A DNA stretch of 64,000 bases, taken from Mesorhizobium sp. 65-26 (GTDB lineage Bacteria; Pseudomonadota; Alphaproteobacteria; Rhizobiales; Rhizobiaceae). The position numbers and the translations under genes are program-made. Positions 1 to 9,155 of this stretch are shown here, piece after piece. The notes under the pieces were generated by a model, which ran no database searches, was not told where the DNA came from, and saw only the letters and a program-made list of their open reading frames with translations. How positions within the stretch are numbered: position 1 is the stretch's first letter; every line of letters starts with the position of its first letter. The DNA lies in the NCBI GenBank assembly GCA_001899205.1, contig MKVL01000039.1, positions 62,001-126,000 on the forward strand. Direction: 5' to 3'.

Positions 1-266
1 CAGAGGAAAAGGTCGACGCGCGCCGCGAACAGCACGCGTGAGAAGACGTCCCGGCCGACCTGGTCGGTGCCGAACCAATGGTCGGCTCCGGGCGGGGCAA
101 GCATGTTCATGATGTCGACGGCATCGGGGTCGTAAGGCGCCAGCAATGGCGCCGCGATGGCGACGGCCAGCCAGGCGCACAGGATGGCGATGGCGACGAC
201 CATCGACGGCGTGATGCGCGCCCGGCTGAGGGGAGTGTCCGAAACGGTGAGGCCCTGGTTCGACAT
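1..266 (-). CDS. Peptide-type ABC transporter permease, DppC-like (partial, C-terminus off window)
   Basis: Inner-membrane permease of a dipeptide/oligopeptide/nickel-type ABC importer. Only the first 88 codons are in the window; the rest lies beyond the left edge. What is visible fits DppC: a short cytoplasmic N-terminus, one hydrophobic segment at about residues 20-42, then the conserved stretch after TM1 ending in HWFGTDQVGRDVFSRVLFAAR, which is diagnostic of the family. The ATG at 266-264 is preceded by AGAAGG. It starts 9 bp after the stop of the upstream permease, so the two are surely co-transcribed and probably translationally coupled. The ATPase genes of the system would be expected further left, outside the window. 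Substrate cannot be told from the sequence. Confidence 0.9.
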   Translation of the reverse strand, partial: MSNQGLTVSDTPLSRARITPSMVVAIAILCAWLAVAIAAPLLAPYDPDAVDIMNMLAPPGADHWFGTDQVGRDVFSRVLFAARVDLFL

Positions 267-275
267 GTCGCCTTC

Positions 276-1214
276 TCACGTCCTGACACGCGGATCGATG
301 AGACCCGTCAGCAGATCGACCAATAGCGTGACCAGCACGGTGGCCAGCGCGAAGACCAGCGTCAGCCCCTGCACCACGTAATAGTCCCGCCCCAGCAGCG
401 CGGCGACCATCAGCGAACCGAGACCGGGCACTGCGTAGACCGTCTCGACGATGATGGTGCCGCCGACCAGGAATGCGACCATGACGCCGAGCAGGTTGAG
501 CGTCGGCAGCACCGAATTGGGCAGAATGGTCTTCCAGAAGATCTCTCGTTCGCTCGCGCCTTGCGCGCGGGCCGCGGTGACGAAGTCGGCCCCAGCGCGA
601 TCGATCAGTGCGGCGCGCAGGCTCTGCGTCAGAACCGGCACCATCCAGATCGCCGTGGACAGCGCCGGCAGGAAGAGATGGTGCAGGTGCCCCACGAAGC
701 CGACGCCGTATCCGGACACGGGAAACCAGCCCAGCGTGACGCCGAACAGACGTGACATCATGATGCCCAACCAGAACACCGGGATGGCCAGCCCAACCAT
801 GCCGAATGTTCGTATGACCTGGTCCGCCAGGCCTCCGGGCCGGCGCGCGCCGACGATCGCCAGGACGATCGTCGGTGGCACGGCCAGGCAGACCACATAG
901 CCCGCTAGAAACAGAGTCGGCCACATGAAGCGCAGGATGATGTCGGCGACCGGCTGTTGAAACCGCAGCGAACGGCCGATGTCGCCCGTGACGAGGTTAC
1001 CGACATAGACAAGGAACTGGCGCCAGAGCGGCAGATCCAGCCCATATTGCTGACGGATCGCGGCGATGGTTTCGGCATTTGCCCGGTCACCCGCCAGCAG
1101 ACGGGCGGGATCGCCCGGCGCCAGGCGCAGCAGCAGGAATGTGACGATGGTGATGCCGGCCAGCACGGCGACGAGTTGAGGCAGGCGGCGCGCCAGGATG
1201 GACAGGAGATTCAA
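276..1214 (-). CDS. Peptide-type ABC transporter permease, DppB-like
   Basis: Inner-membrane permease partner of the DppC-like gene downstream. The N-terminus has the family signature (first TM followed by FLLLRLAPGDPARLLAGD), and the conserved DppB/OppB end GLIDPRVR is present. The reading frame is open back to an ATG at 1271, but that start has no ribosome site. I prefer the TTG at 1214, which has GGAGG six bases upstream and gives the typical start MNLLSILARRLPQ. The resulting protein is 312 residues, the usual size. The inner-membrane EAA loop (RAQGASEREIFWKTILPN) is visible near residues 195-215. It lies about 155 bp after the binding-protein gene, with a hairpin between them. Confidence 0.92.
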   Translation of the reverse strand: MNLLSILARRLPQLVAVLAGITIVTFLLLRLAPGDPARLLAGDRANAETIAAIRQQYGLDLPLWRQFLVYVGNLVTGDIGRSLRFQQPVADIILRFMWPTLFLAGYVVCLAVPPTIVLAIVGARRPGGLADQVIRTFGMVGLAIPVFWLGIMMSRLFGVTLGWFPVSGYGVGFVGHLHHLFLPALSTAIWMVPVLTQSLRAALIDRAGADFVTAARAQGASEREIFWKTILPNSVLPTLNLLGVMVAFLVGGTIIVETVYAVPGLGSLMVAALLGRDYYVVQGLTLVFALATVLVTLLVDLLTGLIDPRVRT

Positions 1215-1333
1215 GACCGTCCTCCACCGGGGCGCGAAACGCCTGTGCATCCGGACGGCGTCGCCGGACATCGCATGAATACGGCTATATCAAACTGCAT
1301 TTGCAACCGGCTGGATACCTGGCATCGCATGAA

Positions 1334-1361
1334 GGCGGCGCGCCGTTTCGGGCACGCCGCC
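1334..1361 (-). terminator. Intercistronic hairpin between binding protein and permease genes
   Basis: The 7-bp arms GGCGGCG (1334-1340) and CGCCGCC (1355-1361) are perfectly complementary, with a 14-nt loop, about 10 bp after the stop of the binding-protein gene. There is no T-run, so it is more likely a transcript-stabilising or attenuating hairpin that keeps the binding protein in excess of the permeases than a full terminator. That role is inferred from position. Confidence 0.5.
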
Positions 1362-1370
1362 GGTCGGTCT

Positions 1371-2915
1371 TCACTTGGCGATGGTCGTGTCTTCCAGCGT
1401 CCATTGCAGCGACGGGGTGAGCTTGATCCCCTGCAGTCGTTTCGAGTAGGCGACCGCATTGGGTGCGTAGTAGAGCGGGATCTGCGCCACCTCGTCGGTG
1501 GTGATCTTCTGGATCTCCTTGTAGATCTCCGCGCGCTTGGCCGGATCGGCCTCTTTCGTACCCTGCTCGACCAGTTCATCCACCTTCGGGTTTTCATAGA
1601 AAGTGTTGTACGAACTCGACCCGCAGGAGCCGCAGACCGCCCAGCGCACCGCGAGATCCGGATCAGGGGTCTCGTTGTACCACCAGTTGGCGGCGGCATC
1701 GTAGTCACCCTTGCCGGTGGCGTCCCACCAGGCGCCGGAATCGACATTCACGATCACGGGCTTCAGCCCGATCGCCTGCCACTGCGCCTGCAGCAGCAGC
1801 GCCAGTTGCTGCGCGGCGGCATCGGCCGTGGCCAGGATCTTCACCTCGCGGCCTTGCATGCCGGATTCGGCCAGCAGTTGCTTGGCCTTGGCGATGTCCT
1901 GCGGGATGCCTGGATTGTCCTTGTCATGGAATTCGATGCTTCCGGGCAAGGTGGTGTTGGCCGGCTGCGCGTAACCATGGGTGACAGCCTTGGTCATGGC
2001 CTTGTTGTCGATGGCATAGGCCGCCGCCTGCCGCGCCTTCAGGTTGGAGAAGGGCTCGCGCTTCTCGCTGAGCAACGTCATGTAGATGGTCGTCGACGGC
2101 TCCAGCCGCATGTCGATGGTCTCGACCTTCTTGAGGTCGTCGATCTGCGCCCACGGCACCGAGCGCATGACGTCGACCTCGCCCGCCTTGATCATCGCCT
2201 GGCGGGTCTCCGGCGAAGCGATCTCCATCAGTTCCACGGTGGCGTCCGACTTCGGGTAACCCTTGCGCCAGTAGTGCGGGTTGGGCTCCAGAACGAGTTT
2301 CTCGTTCGGCTTCCACTCCTTCACCGCGTAAGGCCCGGAGGTCAGCGGCGCCTTGACGAAGGCATCCTCGCCGCGCTTCTCGACATCGGCTTTCGAGACG
2401 ATGCCCATATTCCAGATCTCGACATTGCCGAGGAAGGGCGCGAAGGGCGATTTCAACGTGACGACGACGGTCCTGTCATCGCCGGCCTTGATGCTGTCGA
2501 CCGCGCCGAGCGGCGCCGGATAGGCCGATTTCTTGTCGCTGTGGATGCGTTCCAGGCTGAAGGCGACGTCGGCCGCGGTGATCGGCGAGCCGTCCGAGAA
2601 CTGCGCGTCGCGCAGATGGAACGTGTAGGTCAGGCCGTCCTGCGAAACCTCCCATTTCTCGGCCAGGCCCGGCTCCAGCTTGCCGGTCTCCGGGTCGCGA
2701 CGAAGCAGGCGCGAATAGATCTGGCCGTAGGTTTCGATGTTGCCGGCGGCCGCCGAGCGCATCGGGTCGAGTGTCGTGGTCTGGTAGGGCGAGGCGACGC
2801 GGATCACGTCAGCGGCCAGGGCCGGCGTCGCAACCATCAGTCCCATCGCGAGCAAGGCTGCCCCGCCGAATGCCCCGCAACTGCTTTTCTTCCGCCTTCC
2901 GGCCGACAAATCCAT
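1371..2915 (-). CDS. Peptide-type ABC transporter substrate-binding protein (SBP_bac_5)
   Basis: Periplasmic receptor for a peptide, opine or glycoside-type ABC importer, 514 residues, the usual length for family SBP_bac_5. A Sec signal peptide is evident: basic start with RRKK, hydrophobic core, and cleavage after ATPALA near residue 35. The family signature is present as YEPGLAEKW-like text ([38 protein letters not shown], about residues 75-115). The ATG at 2915 has GGGAGGA nine bases upstream. It is the first gene of the leftward operon with the two permeases. The 229-bp upstream region is AT-rich near 2975-3025 and probably carries its promoter, divergent from the gene at 3145. Confidence 0.95.
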   Translation of the reverse strand: MDLSAGRRKKSSCGAFGGAALLAMGLMVATPALAADVIRVASPYQTTTLDPMRSAAAGNIETYGQIYSRLLRRDPETGKLEPGLAEKWEVSQDGLTYTFHLRDAQFSDGSPITAADVAFSLERIHSDKKSAYPAPLGAVDSIKAGDDRTVVVTLKSPFAPFLGNVEIWNMGIVSKADVEKRGEDAFVKAPLTSGPYAVKEWKPNEKLVLEPNPHYWRKGYPKSDATVELMEIASPETRQAMIKAGEVDVMRSVPWAQIDDLKKVETIDMRLEPSTTIYMTLLSEKREPFSNLKARQAAAYAIDNKAMTKAVTHGYAQPANTTLPGSIEFHDKDNPGIPQDIAKAKQLLAESGMQGREVKILATADAAAQQLALLLQAQWQAIGLKPVIVNVDSGAWWDATGKGDYDAAANWWYNETPDPDLAVRWAVCGSCGSSSYNTFYENPKVDELVEQGTKEADPAKRAEIYKEIQKITTDEVAQIPLYYAPNAVAYSKRLQGIKLTPSLQWTLEDTTIAK

Positions 2916-3144
2916 CTTGGTTTTCCTCCCGAACGTTGTCGAAACCCGCCAGGGCCCCGATCAAGCTTCGAAAGGCTATGTTATTTTTTACACATCAGTC
3001 AACATTGAAGTTGAAAAACTAACATGCGCATCACATCGCTCGTGGAGACACAATCTGCCGGCGTTGCCATACAGAATGCAGACAACGGGTCCGGGCTTCG
3101 GCTACAATTCCGCAACTTCGACAATCATCGAGGAGAACATCGAG

Positions 3145-3564
3145 ATGAACGAAGACGCCGCTGCGCCAAGGCCGCTGGCCGAGATCGCCAGCTACCACGC
3201 TCACATCTACTACAATGGGCAGGCCGAGCGGCAGGATGCCGAATGGCTGCGCCTTCGCATCGGGGAACGCTTCCGCGTGCGCCTGGGCAGCTGGCACGAC
3301 CAGAAGGTCGGACCGCATGACCAGGCAATGTACCAGGTCTCGTTCGCGAAAGAGGTTTTCGCCTCGCTCGTCCCGTGGCTGATGCTGAACCATCGCGGGC
3401 TAAGTATCCTCATCCATCCCAACACGACCAACCCCCGGCGCGACCACCTCGTCGATCCACTCTGGATCGGCCGGCCGCTCGACGTGCATGGCGATATCCT
3501 CACGGACGACGATGAGGCGGAGGAAGCGTTGCCGCCCAACACCAGCCCGTCCCTGCCGGCGTAG
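3145..3564 (+). CDS. DOPA 4,5-dioxygenase family protein
   Basis: Small cytoplasmic protein of 139 residues belonging to the DOPA-dioxygenase-like family (Pfam DOPA_dioxygen). Known members cleave catechol rings of DOPA in fungi and plants, but most bacterial members are uncharacterised. Matching features are the N-terminal YHAHIYYN, the central [12 protein letters not shown], and the C-terminal [16 protein letters not shown] with [10 protein letters not shown]. The histidines in these blocks are the likely metal ligands. The frame is open back to 2917, but the ATG at 3145 has AGGAG ten bases upstream and matches the family N-terminus. It is monocistronic or leads the fucosyltransferase gene 90 bp downstream. 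The physiological substrate is unknown. Confidence 0.85.
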   Translation: MNEDAAAPRPLAEIASYHAHIYYNGQAERQDAEWLRLRIGERFRVRLGSWHDQKVGPHDQAMYQVSFAKEVFASLVPWLMLNHRGLSILIHPNTTNPRRDHLVDPLWIGRPLDVHGDILTDDDEAEEALPPNTSPSLPA

Positions 3565-3654
3565 CCGGCAAGCGCCGCGTGGCCCAGTAGAAAGGCGTTG
3601 ATTTCGGCCTCGCGCTGACCAAGACATGGAAGGAACGTCGGAGATCGTGTCGCC

Positions 3655-4644
3655 GTGAGCGCGCCACTCGTTCTTTTCTACACGACTTTCTTCAGCAAGC
3701 CGGTCGACATCCCCAGGCTGACAGGCGGCGACATGGAAGCCGCCTCACGCCTGACACTGGACAAGAAGCGCATCGCGGAGGTCGCGGCAGTCGTCTTCCA
3801 CCTGCCCAATTTCCGCGAGATGGGCGACGCATTCCGCTATCCCGGACAGCTCTGGATCGGCTGGTCGCTGGAATGCGAGCAGAACTACAGGATCCAGGCA
3901 AACCCCAGGATCATGAGGCATTTCGACTTCATGATGTCGTATGAGACGCGCTCGGACGTCTGGTGCCCCTATCTGCCAAAAGCGGATTGGTGGCGCGATG
4001 CGAGAGCGCGCGCGACGCCAGCCAAGACCGAAGAGGCCCCCGTCGCCCTGTTCGTCTCGGCAAGGTTGAACTACAGCGGACGCCTCGACCTCGTGGAAGA
4101 GCTGTCGAAGCACCTCAGGATCGATTCCTACGGTCGCTATTGGCATAACCGGAACCTGCCCGGGCCGGACCTTGGCAAGGTCACCAAGCTCGAGACGATC
4201 GGGCGCTACAGATTCTGCCTCGCGGTCGAGAATTCGATCGAACAAGACTATGTCACCGAGAAGATCTACGACTGCCTCGGCGCGGGCACCGTGCCTATCT
4301 ATCTTGGCGCGCCGAATATCGACGAGTTCGCGCCACCCGGTTCCTACGTCAACGCGGCGGACTTCCGGACCCCGGCCGAACTGGCGGCCTACATCCGACA
4401 TCTTTGCGAGACGCCCGAAGCATACGAAAGCTATTTCCGGTGGAAGAAGGAACCGCTTCCTCCATTGCTCGTCGAGCGCTTGAAACGGATCGAAACTCCT
4501 CTTGGAATCCGGTTGCTGCGGTTTGTTGAGCAACAGGCCGCGCTTCGGCCGGCGGACAGGACCGGACGGCGAACCATGCCGTTCGGGCCACGCTCATATA
4601 TCGGCACGCGCTTGCGCAAATGGCGGGGAAAAGTTCCGGGCTAA
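3655..4644 (+). CDS. Glycosyltransferase family 10 (alpha-1,3-fucosyltransferase-like)
   Basis: Predicted GDP-fucose-dependent (or related) glycosyltransferase acting on surface polysaccharide. The C-terminal half carries the GT10 motif, visible as YRFCLAVENSIEQDYVTEK (about residues 183-201) followed by KIYDCLGAGTVPIYLGAPNI. The N-terminal half has WSLECEQNY and the stretch leading to YETRSDVWCPY, which also fits GT10. It is 329 residues and begins with GTG. No signal peptide or membrane segment is seen, so it should be cytoplasmic. A decayed fragment of a close homologue lies far away at 51702-51836. Acceptor sugar cannot be deduced; bacterial GT10 enzymes decorate LPS or capsule. Confidence 0.88.
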   Translation: MSAPLVLFYTTFFSKPVDIPRLTGGDMEAASRLTLDKKRIAEVAAVVFHLPNFREMGDAFRYPGQLWIGWSLECEQNYRIQANPRIMRHFDFMMSYETRSDVWCPYLPKADWWRDARARATPAKTEEAPVALFVSARLNYSGRLDLVEELSKHLRIDSYGRYWHNRNLPGPDLGKVTKLETIGRYRFCLAVENSIEQDYVTEKIYDCLGAGTVPIYLGAPNIDEFAPPGSYVNAADFRTPAELAAYIRHLCETPEAYESYFRWKKEPLPPLLVERLKRIETPLGIRLLRFVEQQAALRPADRTGRRTMPFGPRSYIGTRLRKWRGKVPG

Positions 4645-4683
4645 AGCAATTTGCAAGCCTGCCTGGGGATGTTCTCCCGGCCG

Positions 4684-5823
4684 CTACGCCACCGCGCCGG
4701 TCGGGCGGCTGTTGGCGGCCCGCAGCAGTTCCGAGCGAACCCACGGATCGGCCATGGCCTTGGGGATCGCCCGCGCGCGCACATCGTCAGGGAGCGTCGA
4801 CACTTCGCCGTAGAGGCACGACCAGTGCTGGCAATGCTCCGCGAGCGGCCTCTCGTTTCGTTCCCACTGTGCCAGCCGGCCGGGAATGTCGCGACTGTCG
4901 GTGACACCTTCCATGTAGGCGGCCAGTGCCAGCGCGCTCTGCATGGCCATGCCGCCACCCTGCCCCAGGTTCGGAGGCTGGGCATGGGCGGCATCGCCCA
5001 ATATGGCGGCATGTCCGGCCGACCACGACCTCACCGTGACGATGCTGTAGGGGCTCCACGACAAGACGTCGTCGATACGGTCGATGAGATGCGCCCAATG
5101 CGGAAAGGAAGAGCGCCAGCTGCTCTTGTTCAACGGGTATGCCCGCCCCTCCTCGTCGGTCTCCTGGCAGGTCAGGGCCAGGTAGATCTGACGCGAGGCA
5201 AGCGGCGTGATCAGGAACCGCCGCATGCCGGACCAGCACTCGATGTATTTGTCCTCGCCTCCCGGACCGAGATCGTCCGTTCCACCCTCGATGATCGTGC
5301 GGATAGCGCCTTCGGTGGTCTGCTGGTGGCCCAGCTCCAGCCCCAGCGACTTGCGGATCGGCGACCATACGCCGTCGGCCCCGATCACCAGGTCCGCGCG
5401 CAAGGAGCGCCTGCCGGGGAGAAGAAGCTCTCCCTGCGCGCTGGCGCCGATCACCTCATGGTTGGTGCGGATTTCGACGCCGGCCTTTTCCGCCGCGCCC
5501 TTCAGGCCCTCCAGAAGATCGCGCCGGTGCAACGTCACCAGCCGCACGGCCGGAGGCAACCCGCCATCGTCCAGGATGCTGTTGTCGTGGCCGCGCTGCT
5601 CCATCGCATGCCCGCGATAGGCGTTCTTCGCCAGCCCTCCCAGGCCGAGGGACTCCAGGATGCGCAGCCCATTTTCCCAGATGTAGATGCCGGCCCCCGA
5701 CGCTCTCAACTGGGGCTGGCGTTCGAGGACGGTGACGCTCCATCCGCGTTGCGCCAGCGCGGTGGCCGCCGTCAATCCGGCGAAGCCGGCGCCGGCGATG
5801 AGTGCCGTCGGTTTGCCTGTCAT
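4684..5823 (-). CDS. FAD-dependent aromatic monooxygenase (possible 4-quinolone 3-monooxygenase)
   Basis: Flavoprotein hydroxylase of the p-hydroxybenzoate/salicylate hydroxylase group. It has the N-terminal dinucleotide fold GAGFAG, the internal DG-type motif VIGADGVWSPIR (about residues 155-166) and the second FAD motif GDAAHAQPPNLGQGGG (about 280-295). The frame is open back to 5916, but the ATG at 5823 has GAGGAG at the right distance and begins MTGKPTALIAGAGFAG. It is the last gene of the livKHMGF operon, 55 bp after livF. Because the same regulatory sites control a Hod-type ring-cleaving dioxygenase, I infer it hydroxylates C3 of a 4-quinolone-like compound, as PqsH, AqdB or MeqE-type enzymes do. 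The family assignment is firm; the substrate is inference. Confidence 0.85.
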   Translation of the reverse strand: MTGKPTALIAGAGFAGLTAATALAQRGWSVTVLERQPQLRASGAGIYIWENGLRILESLGLGGLAKNAYRGHAMEQRGHDNSILDDGGLPPAVRLVTLHRRDLLEGLKGAAEKAGVEIRTNHEVIGASAQGELLLPGRRSLRADLVIGADGVWSPIRKSLGLELGHQQTTEGAIRTIIEGGTDDLGPGGEDKYIECWSGMRRFLITPLASRQIYLALTCQETDEEGRAYPLNKSSWRSSFPHWAHLIDRIDDVLSWSPYSIVTVRSWSAGHAAILGDAAHAQPPNLGQGGGMAMQSALALAAYMEGVTDSRDIPGRLAQWERNERPLAEHCQHWSCLYGEVSTLPDDVRARAIPKAMADPWVRSELLRAANSRPTGAVA

Positions 5824-5878
5824 CGGTCCTACTCCTCTCGACCCCTGCAAAATCTGAAAAGCGGGCTGGCCATGCCGG

Positions 5879-6613
5879 TCACATGCCGAAGTAGCGGCGC
5901 TTGACTTCGGGATCATCCACCAGCTGGTGCGCCGGCCCGGACAGCGTCACGATGCCGTTCTCGATGATGTATCCGTGGTCGGCGGTCTCCAGCGCCAGTT
6001 TCGAATTCTGCTCGGACAGCAGCACCGTATAGCCGTCGGCGCGCAGCTGGCCGATGATCTCGAAGACCTTCTTGACCATGATGGGCGCCAGCCCGAGCGT
6101 TGGCTCGTCCAGCAGGACAAGCCGTGGCTTCGCCATCAGGCTCCGGCCGATGGCGAGCATCTGCTGCTCGCCGCCGGACATGCTGCCGGCCAATTGCCGG
6201 CGCCGCTCGCGCAGTTTGGGAAACTGACGAAAGATTTCCTCGAGCCTTTCCTGGGTACCGCCATGCGCGCGCGGAACCACCGCGCCGAGCCGCAGATTCT
6301 GCTCGACAGTCAGCGTGGTGAACACCATGCGGCCCTCGGGCACCAGCGCGATCCCCGCGTCCACGCGCCGGTGCGACGGCATATCGGATATGTCGGCTCC
6401 ATCGTAGACCATGCTTCCGGCGCCGCGCCTGATCAGCCCGAGGATGGTCTTCATCAACGTCGTCTTGCCGGCGCCGTTGGGACCGACGAGGGCCGTGATC
6501 GATCCGCGTTCGACACGAAGGCCGATGTCGCGCAGGATGACGACAGGTCCATAGCCCGAGGACAGGCCGGAAATGTCGAGCAGCGGCCCGCTCGGGGCGA
6601 CAGGCGGCGTCAT
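5879..6613 (-). CDS. livF: Branched-chain-amino-acid-type ABC transporter ATPase LivF
   Basis: One of two ATPases of a LIV-type importer, 244 residues. The Walker A motif is GPNGAGKTT (about residues 38-46), the signature motif is MSGGEQQMLAIGRSLM, and Walker B is RLVLLDEPTLGLAP. The LivF-type feature is the conserved VPEGRMVFTTLTVEQNL block. The ATG overlaps the stop of livG in an ATGA, so the two are translationally coupled. In this operon the transporter sits with an aromatic monooxygenase, so its cargo is more likely an aromatic or heterocyclic compound than an amino acid; LIV-family importers of aromatics are well known in soil bacteria. Confidence 0.93.
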   Translation of the reverse strand: MTPPVAPSGPLLDISGLSSGYGPVVILRDIGLRVERGSITALVGPNGAGKTTLMKTILGLIRRGAGSMVYDGADISDMPSHRRVDAGIALVPEGRMVFTTLTVEQNLRLGAVVPRAHGGTQERLEEIFRQFPKLRERRRQLAGSMSGGEQQMLAIGRSLMAKPRLVLLDEPTLGLAPIMVKKVFEIIGQLRADGYTVLLSEQNSKLALETADHGYIIENGIVTLSGPAHQLVDDPEVKRRYFGM

Positions 6614-7329
6614 CCGAAATACACCCTGATAACGTTCTCGTCGGCGACGACCTGCTCAGGCGGTCCCATGGCGATCGGCACACCATGATCCAGCACGAGG
6701 ATCCGGTCGGACAAATTCATCAGCGCGCCCATGACGTGCTCGATGATCAGGATCGTCAGCTTGCGCTCCTGCCTCAACCGGAAGAGCGTCTCGCTCATCT
6801 GCGCGACTTCCGTTGCCGTGAGCCCCGCCATGACCTCGTCGAGCAGGAGCAGCTTTGCGCCGGTCGCCAGCGCACGCGCGATCTCCAGCCTCTTCTGGTT
6901 CGACAGGGTGAGGCTTCCGGCAGCCTGGTCCGCAAGGTGGCCAAGCCCCACCTCATCCAGCGCCCTGCGCCCGGCCTGGGTGGCGGCCTCCAGCCGGTGC
7001 GCGCGCACCGCCCCGTACATGGCCGAGACGATGACGTTCTCGAGCACCGACAGATTGGCGAACGGACGCACGATCTGAAAGGTCCTGCCGAGCCCCATGC
7101 GGCAGATCTGGTCGGGCCGTTGCCCGGCCAGCGGCCGGCCGTCGAAGGTGATGGTGCCTCCGTTCGGCCGTATCTGGCCGGCGATCACGCCGAACAACGT
7201 CGTCTTGCCGGCTCCGTTGGCGCCCATCAGGCCGAAGATCGTGCCTTCATCCACGCTGAAGGAGACGTCCTGGAGCGCCTTCAGGCCGCCGAACTGCTTG
7301 GAGACGTTGTCGACCCTGAGCATGGTCAT
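6610..7329 (-). CDS. livG: Branched-chain-amino-acid-type ABC transporter ATPase LivG
   Basis: Second ATPase of the LIV-type importer. It shows Walker A GANGAGKTT, the LivG-type block GRTFQIVRPFANLSVLENV, a signature region read as LTLSNQKRLEIARALA and Walker B KLLLLDEVMAGL. The signature LSNQKRLEIA replaces the usual LSYGQQRRLEIA, a small deviation in the ABC signature worth noting. Either ATG at 7329 or the one two codons later could be used; 7329 overlaps the livM stop as ATGA. It is 239 residues. It works with livF, livM, livH and the binding protein. Confidence 0.92.
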   Translation of the reverse strand: MTMLRVDNVSKQFGGLKALQDVSFSVDEGTIFGLMGANGAGKTTLFGVIAGQIRPNGGTITFDGRPLAGQRPDQICRMGLGRTFQIVRPFANLSVLENVIVSAMYGAVRAHRLEAATQAGRRALDEVGLGHLADQAAGSLTLSNQKRLEIARALATGAKLLLLDEVMAGLTATEVAQMSETLFRLRQERKLTILIIEHVMGALMNLSDRILVLDHGVPIAMGPPEQVVADENVIRVYFG

Positions 7330-8234
7330 GCGCGTCTCAAGCCCCTGCGCAGCAGCCCCGAAAGCCCTTGCGGGACGAACAGGATGAAGACGATGAGCAG
7401 CGCGCCCAGGATCATCATGTAGGCTTGCGGAAAACGCGCCCACAGAAGCTCCGACAGGATGACCAGGAACAACGTCCCGAACAGCGGTCCGGACATGCTT
7501 CCGAGGCCGCCGACGATCGCCGTCGTGACGATGGTGAAGGACACCGTCGCGTCGAATGCCTGGTCGGCGGCAAAATAGCTGGTGCGCAGCACGAGAAGGC
7601 CGCCGACCATGCCCGGAATGATCGCCGAGGCCACGAAAGCGATCAGCTTCAGCCGCGTCACGGGAACGCCGATCGCCTCCGCGGCGACCTCGTTCTCGCG
7701 AATGGCAGCCAGGCCGCGGCCGAAGCGGGAATGCGCCGTCCAGGCCGCCATCGCCGTGGCGATGACAGCAAGGGCCAGCATCGCGTAATAGAGTTCTTCC
7801 AGCGAAGGGGTGTCGAAGATCAGCCGGCTGAATTGCCCCAGCCGCGTCTCGATCAGCATGACCAGGTTCTTCACCAGTTCGGCGAAGCCGAAGGTCAGGA
7901 TGACGAAATACGGCCCCTTGACCCGCAGGACCGGCAGGCCGACGACCAGCGCCAGCAGGCCGGCCGCCGCCCCGGAGAGCAGTAGGGCGAAGGGCACGGG
8001 CATCCAGTCCAGGCTGACGACCAGGACATAGGCGCCTATTCCATAGAACACGGCGTGGCCGAGCGAGATGTAGCCCGTCGTCGCCGACAGAAGCGACCAG
8101 CTCTGGATGAGAGCCACCCACATGGCGACGATGAAAGCCACGCCCAGCCAGTAGTCCGACCGCACAAGCGGCACGAGCGCCAGCAGGCAGGCGAGCACGA
8201 CATAGGCCGAGATCGAAAGAACCTTGCCGCTCAT
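7326..8234 (-). CDS. livM: LIV-type ABC transporter permease LivM
   Basis: Inner-membrane permease, 302 residues with about eight to ten hydrophobic segments. Family hallmarks are SLGHAVFYGIGAYV near residue 58, the RVKGPYFVILTFGFAEL block, and the cytoplasmic loop FGRGLAAIRENEVAAEAIGV that contacts the ATPases. The start ATG at 8234 overlaps the livH stop as ATGA. The frame stays open far upstream on the same strand, but that is antisense-free overlap within livH and is not coding. All five transporter genes are packed with overlaps, so they form one transcription unit with the monooxygenase. Confidence 0.93.
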   Translation of the reverse strand: MSGKVLSISAYVVLACLLALVPLVRSDYWLGVAFIVAMWVALIQSWSLLSATTGYISLGHAVFYGIGAYVLVVSLDWMPVPFALLLSGAAAGLLALVVGLPVLRVKGPYFVILTFGFAELVKNLVMLIETRLGQFSRLIFDTPSLEELYYAMLALAVIATAMAAWTAHSRFGRGLAAIRENEVAAEAIGVPVTRLKLIAFVASAIIPGMVGGLLVLRTSYFAADQAFDATVSFTIVTTAIVGGLGSMSGPLFGTLFLVILSELLWARFPQAYMMILGALLIVFILFVPQGLSGLLRRGLRRA

Positions 8235-9109
8235 CGTGCTTGCACAGCCTTGCCGAACAGGCCCTGCGGGCGCAGCAGGAGCACGCCGACGAAGATGCCG
8301 TAGATAAGGATGGAGCGGTAGGTGGCCGAGGTCAGCGCGACGCCGAAGGTCTCGACGAAGCCCAGGACGAAGCCCGCGGCGATGCCGGCAAGGATGTTCC
8401 CAAGTCCGCCCATGATGACGACGACGAAGGCGGCTATCGTGAAGGGAAAGCCCATGAACGGCGTAATCTGCTGCGTCATGCTGACCAGCACGCCCGCCAC
8501 GCCGGCTATGGCGAAGCCGGCGCAGATCGAGGTCATCTGCACCCGATCGACGTCGACGCCGACAACTGCCGCCGCGTCCTTGCGCTCGATGACGGCAAGC
8601 AGGCTCCAGCCGGCGATATGGAACCGCAGGAAGGCAAGCGCGCCCAGCGTGATGAGCGCGGCGACGCCGAGCAGCAGCAGCATGTTCCCGGTTGCCGAAA
8701 CGCCCGCGAAGGTGTGGACGCCACCGAGATACTGATAGCCGCGCGACGTGGCCGTGAAGGCCAGCGACGTCGCATTCTGCAGGATCACCGACAGCCCGTA
8801 GAAGATGATAAGGGAATTCGCCTCGAGGCGCTGCGCCAGCGCCGGCGCGTTCAGCTGCCGCTTCAGCAAGACGACATAGACCAGGAAGCCGAGCCCGCCG
8901 CAAAGCAGCGTGGTGGTGAACAGCGAGATGATCGGCGATATGCCGAGCAGCGTGAAGGACCAGAACGCGATATAGGCGCCGATCATGACCAGGTCGCCAT
9001 GAGCGATGTTGAGCAGCCTGAGCGACCCATAGACGAGATTGAGCCCGAGGGCGACGAGCGCGTAGAGCGAGCCCGAGACGATGGCCGCGAACAACAATTG
9101 CTGGAACAT
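8231..9109 (-). CDS. livH: LIV-type ABC transporter permease LivH
   Basis: Inner-membrane permease, 292 residues, almost entirely hydrophobic segments. It begins with the LivH-type sequence GSLYALVALGLNLVYG and the following RLLNIAHGDLVMIGAY, and ends with the usual LRPQGLFGK. The cytoplasmic loop is AVIERKDAAAVVGVDVDRVQ. The ATG at 9109 follows the binding-protein stop by 46 bp. Together with LivM it forms the translocation pore for the substrate delivered by the binding protein encoded just upstream. Confidence 0.93.
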   Translation of the reverse strand: MFQQLLFAAIVSGSLYALVALGLNLVYGSLRLLNIAHGDLVMIGAYIAFWSFTLLGISPIISLFTTTLLCGGLGFLVYVVLLKRQLNAPALAQRLEANSLIIFYGLSVILQNATSLAFTATSRGYQYLGGVHTFAGVSATGNMLLLLGVAALITLGALAFLRFHIAGWSLLAVIERKDAAAVVGVDVDRVQMTSICAGFAIAGVAGVLVSMTQQITPFMGFPFTIAAFVVVIMGGLGNILAGIAAGFVLGFVETFGVALTSATYRSILIYGIFVGVLLLRPQGLFGKAVQAR

Positions 9110-9155
9110 GGAAACCCGTGCAGACGCCTGTGGGAAATCGGTGCCTTGGCTGTCC

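Noticed and set aside
957-3008. Long 683-residue open frame on the plus strand
   Set aside because: It is antisense to the binding-protein and permease genes and has low-complexity, Arg/Gly-rich text with no domain; a high-GC shadow frame.
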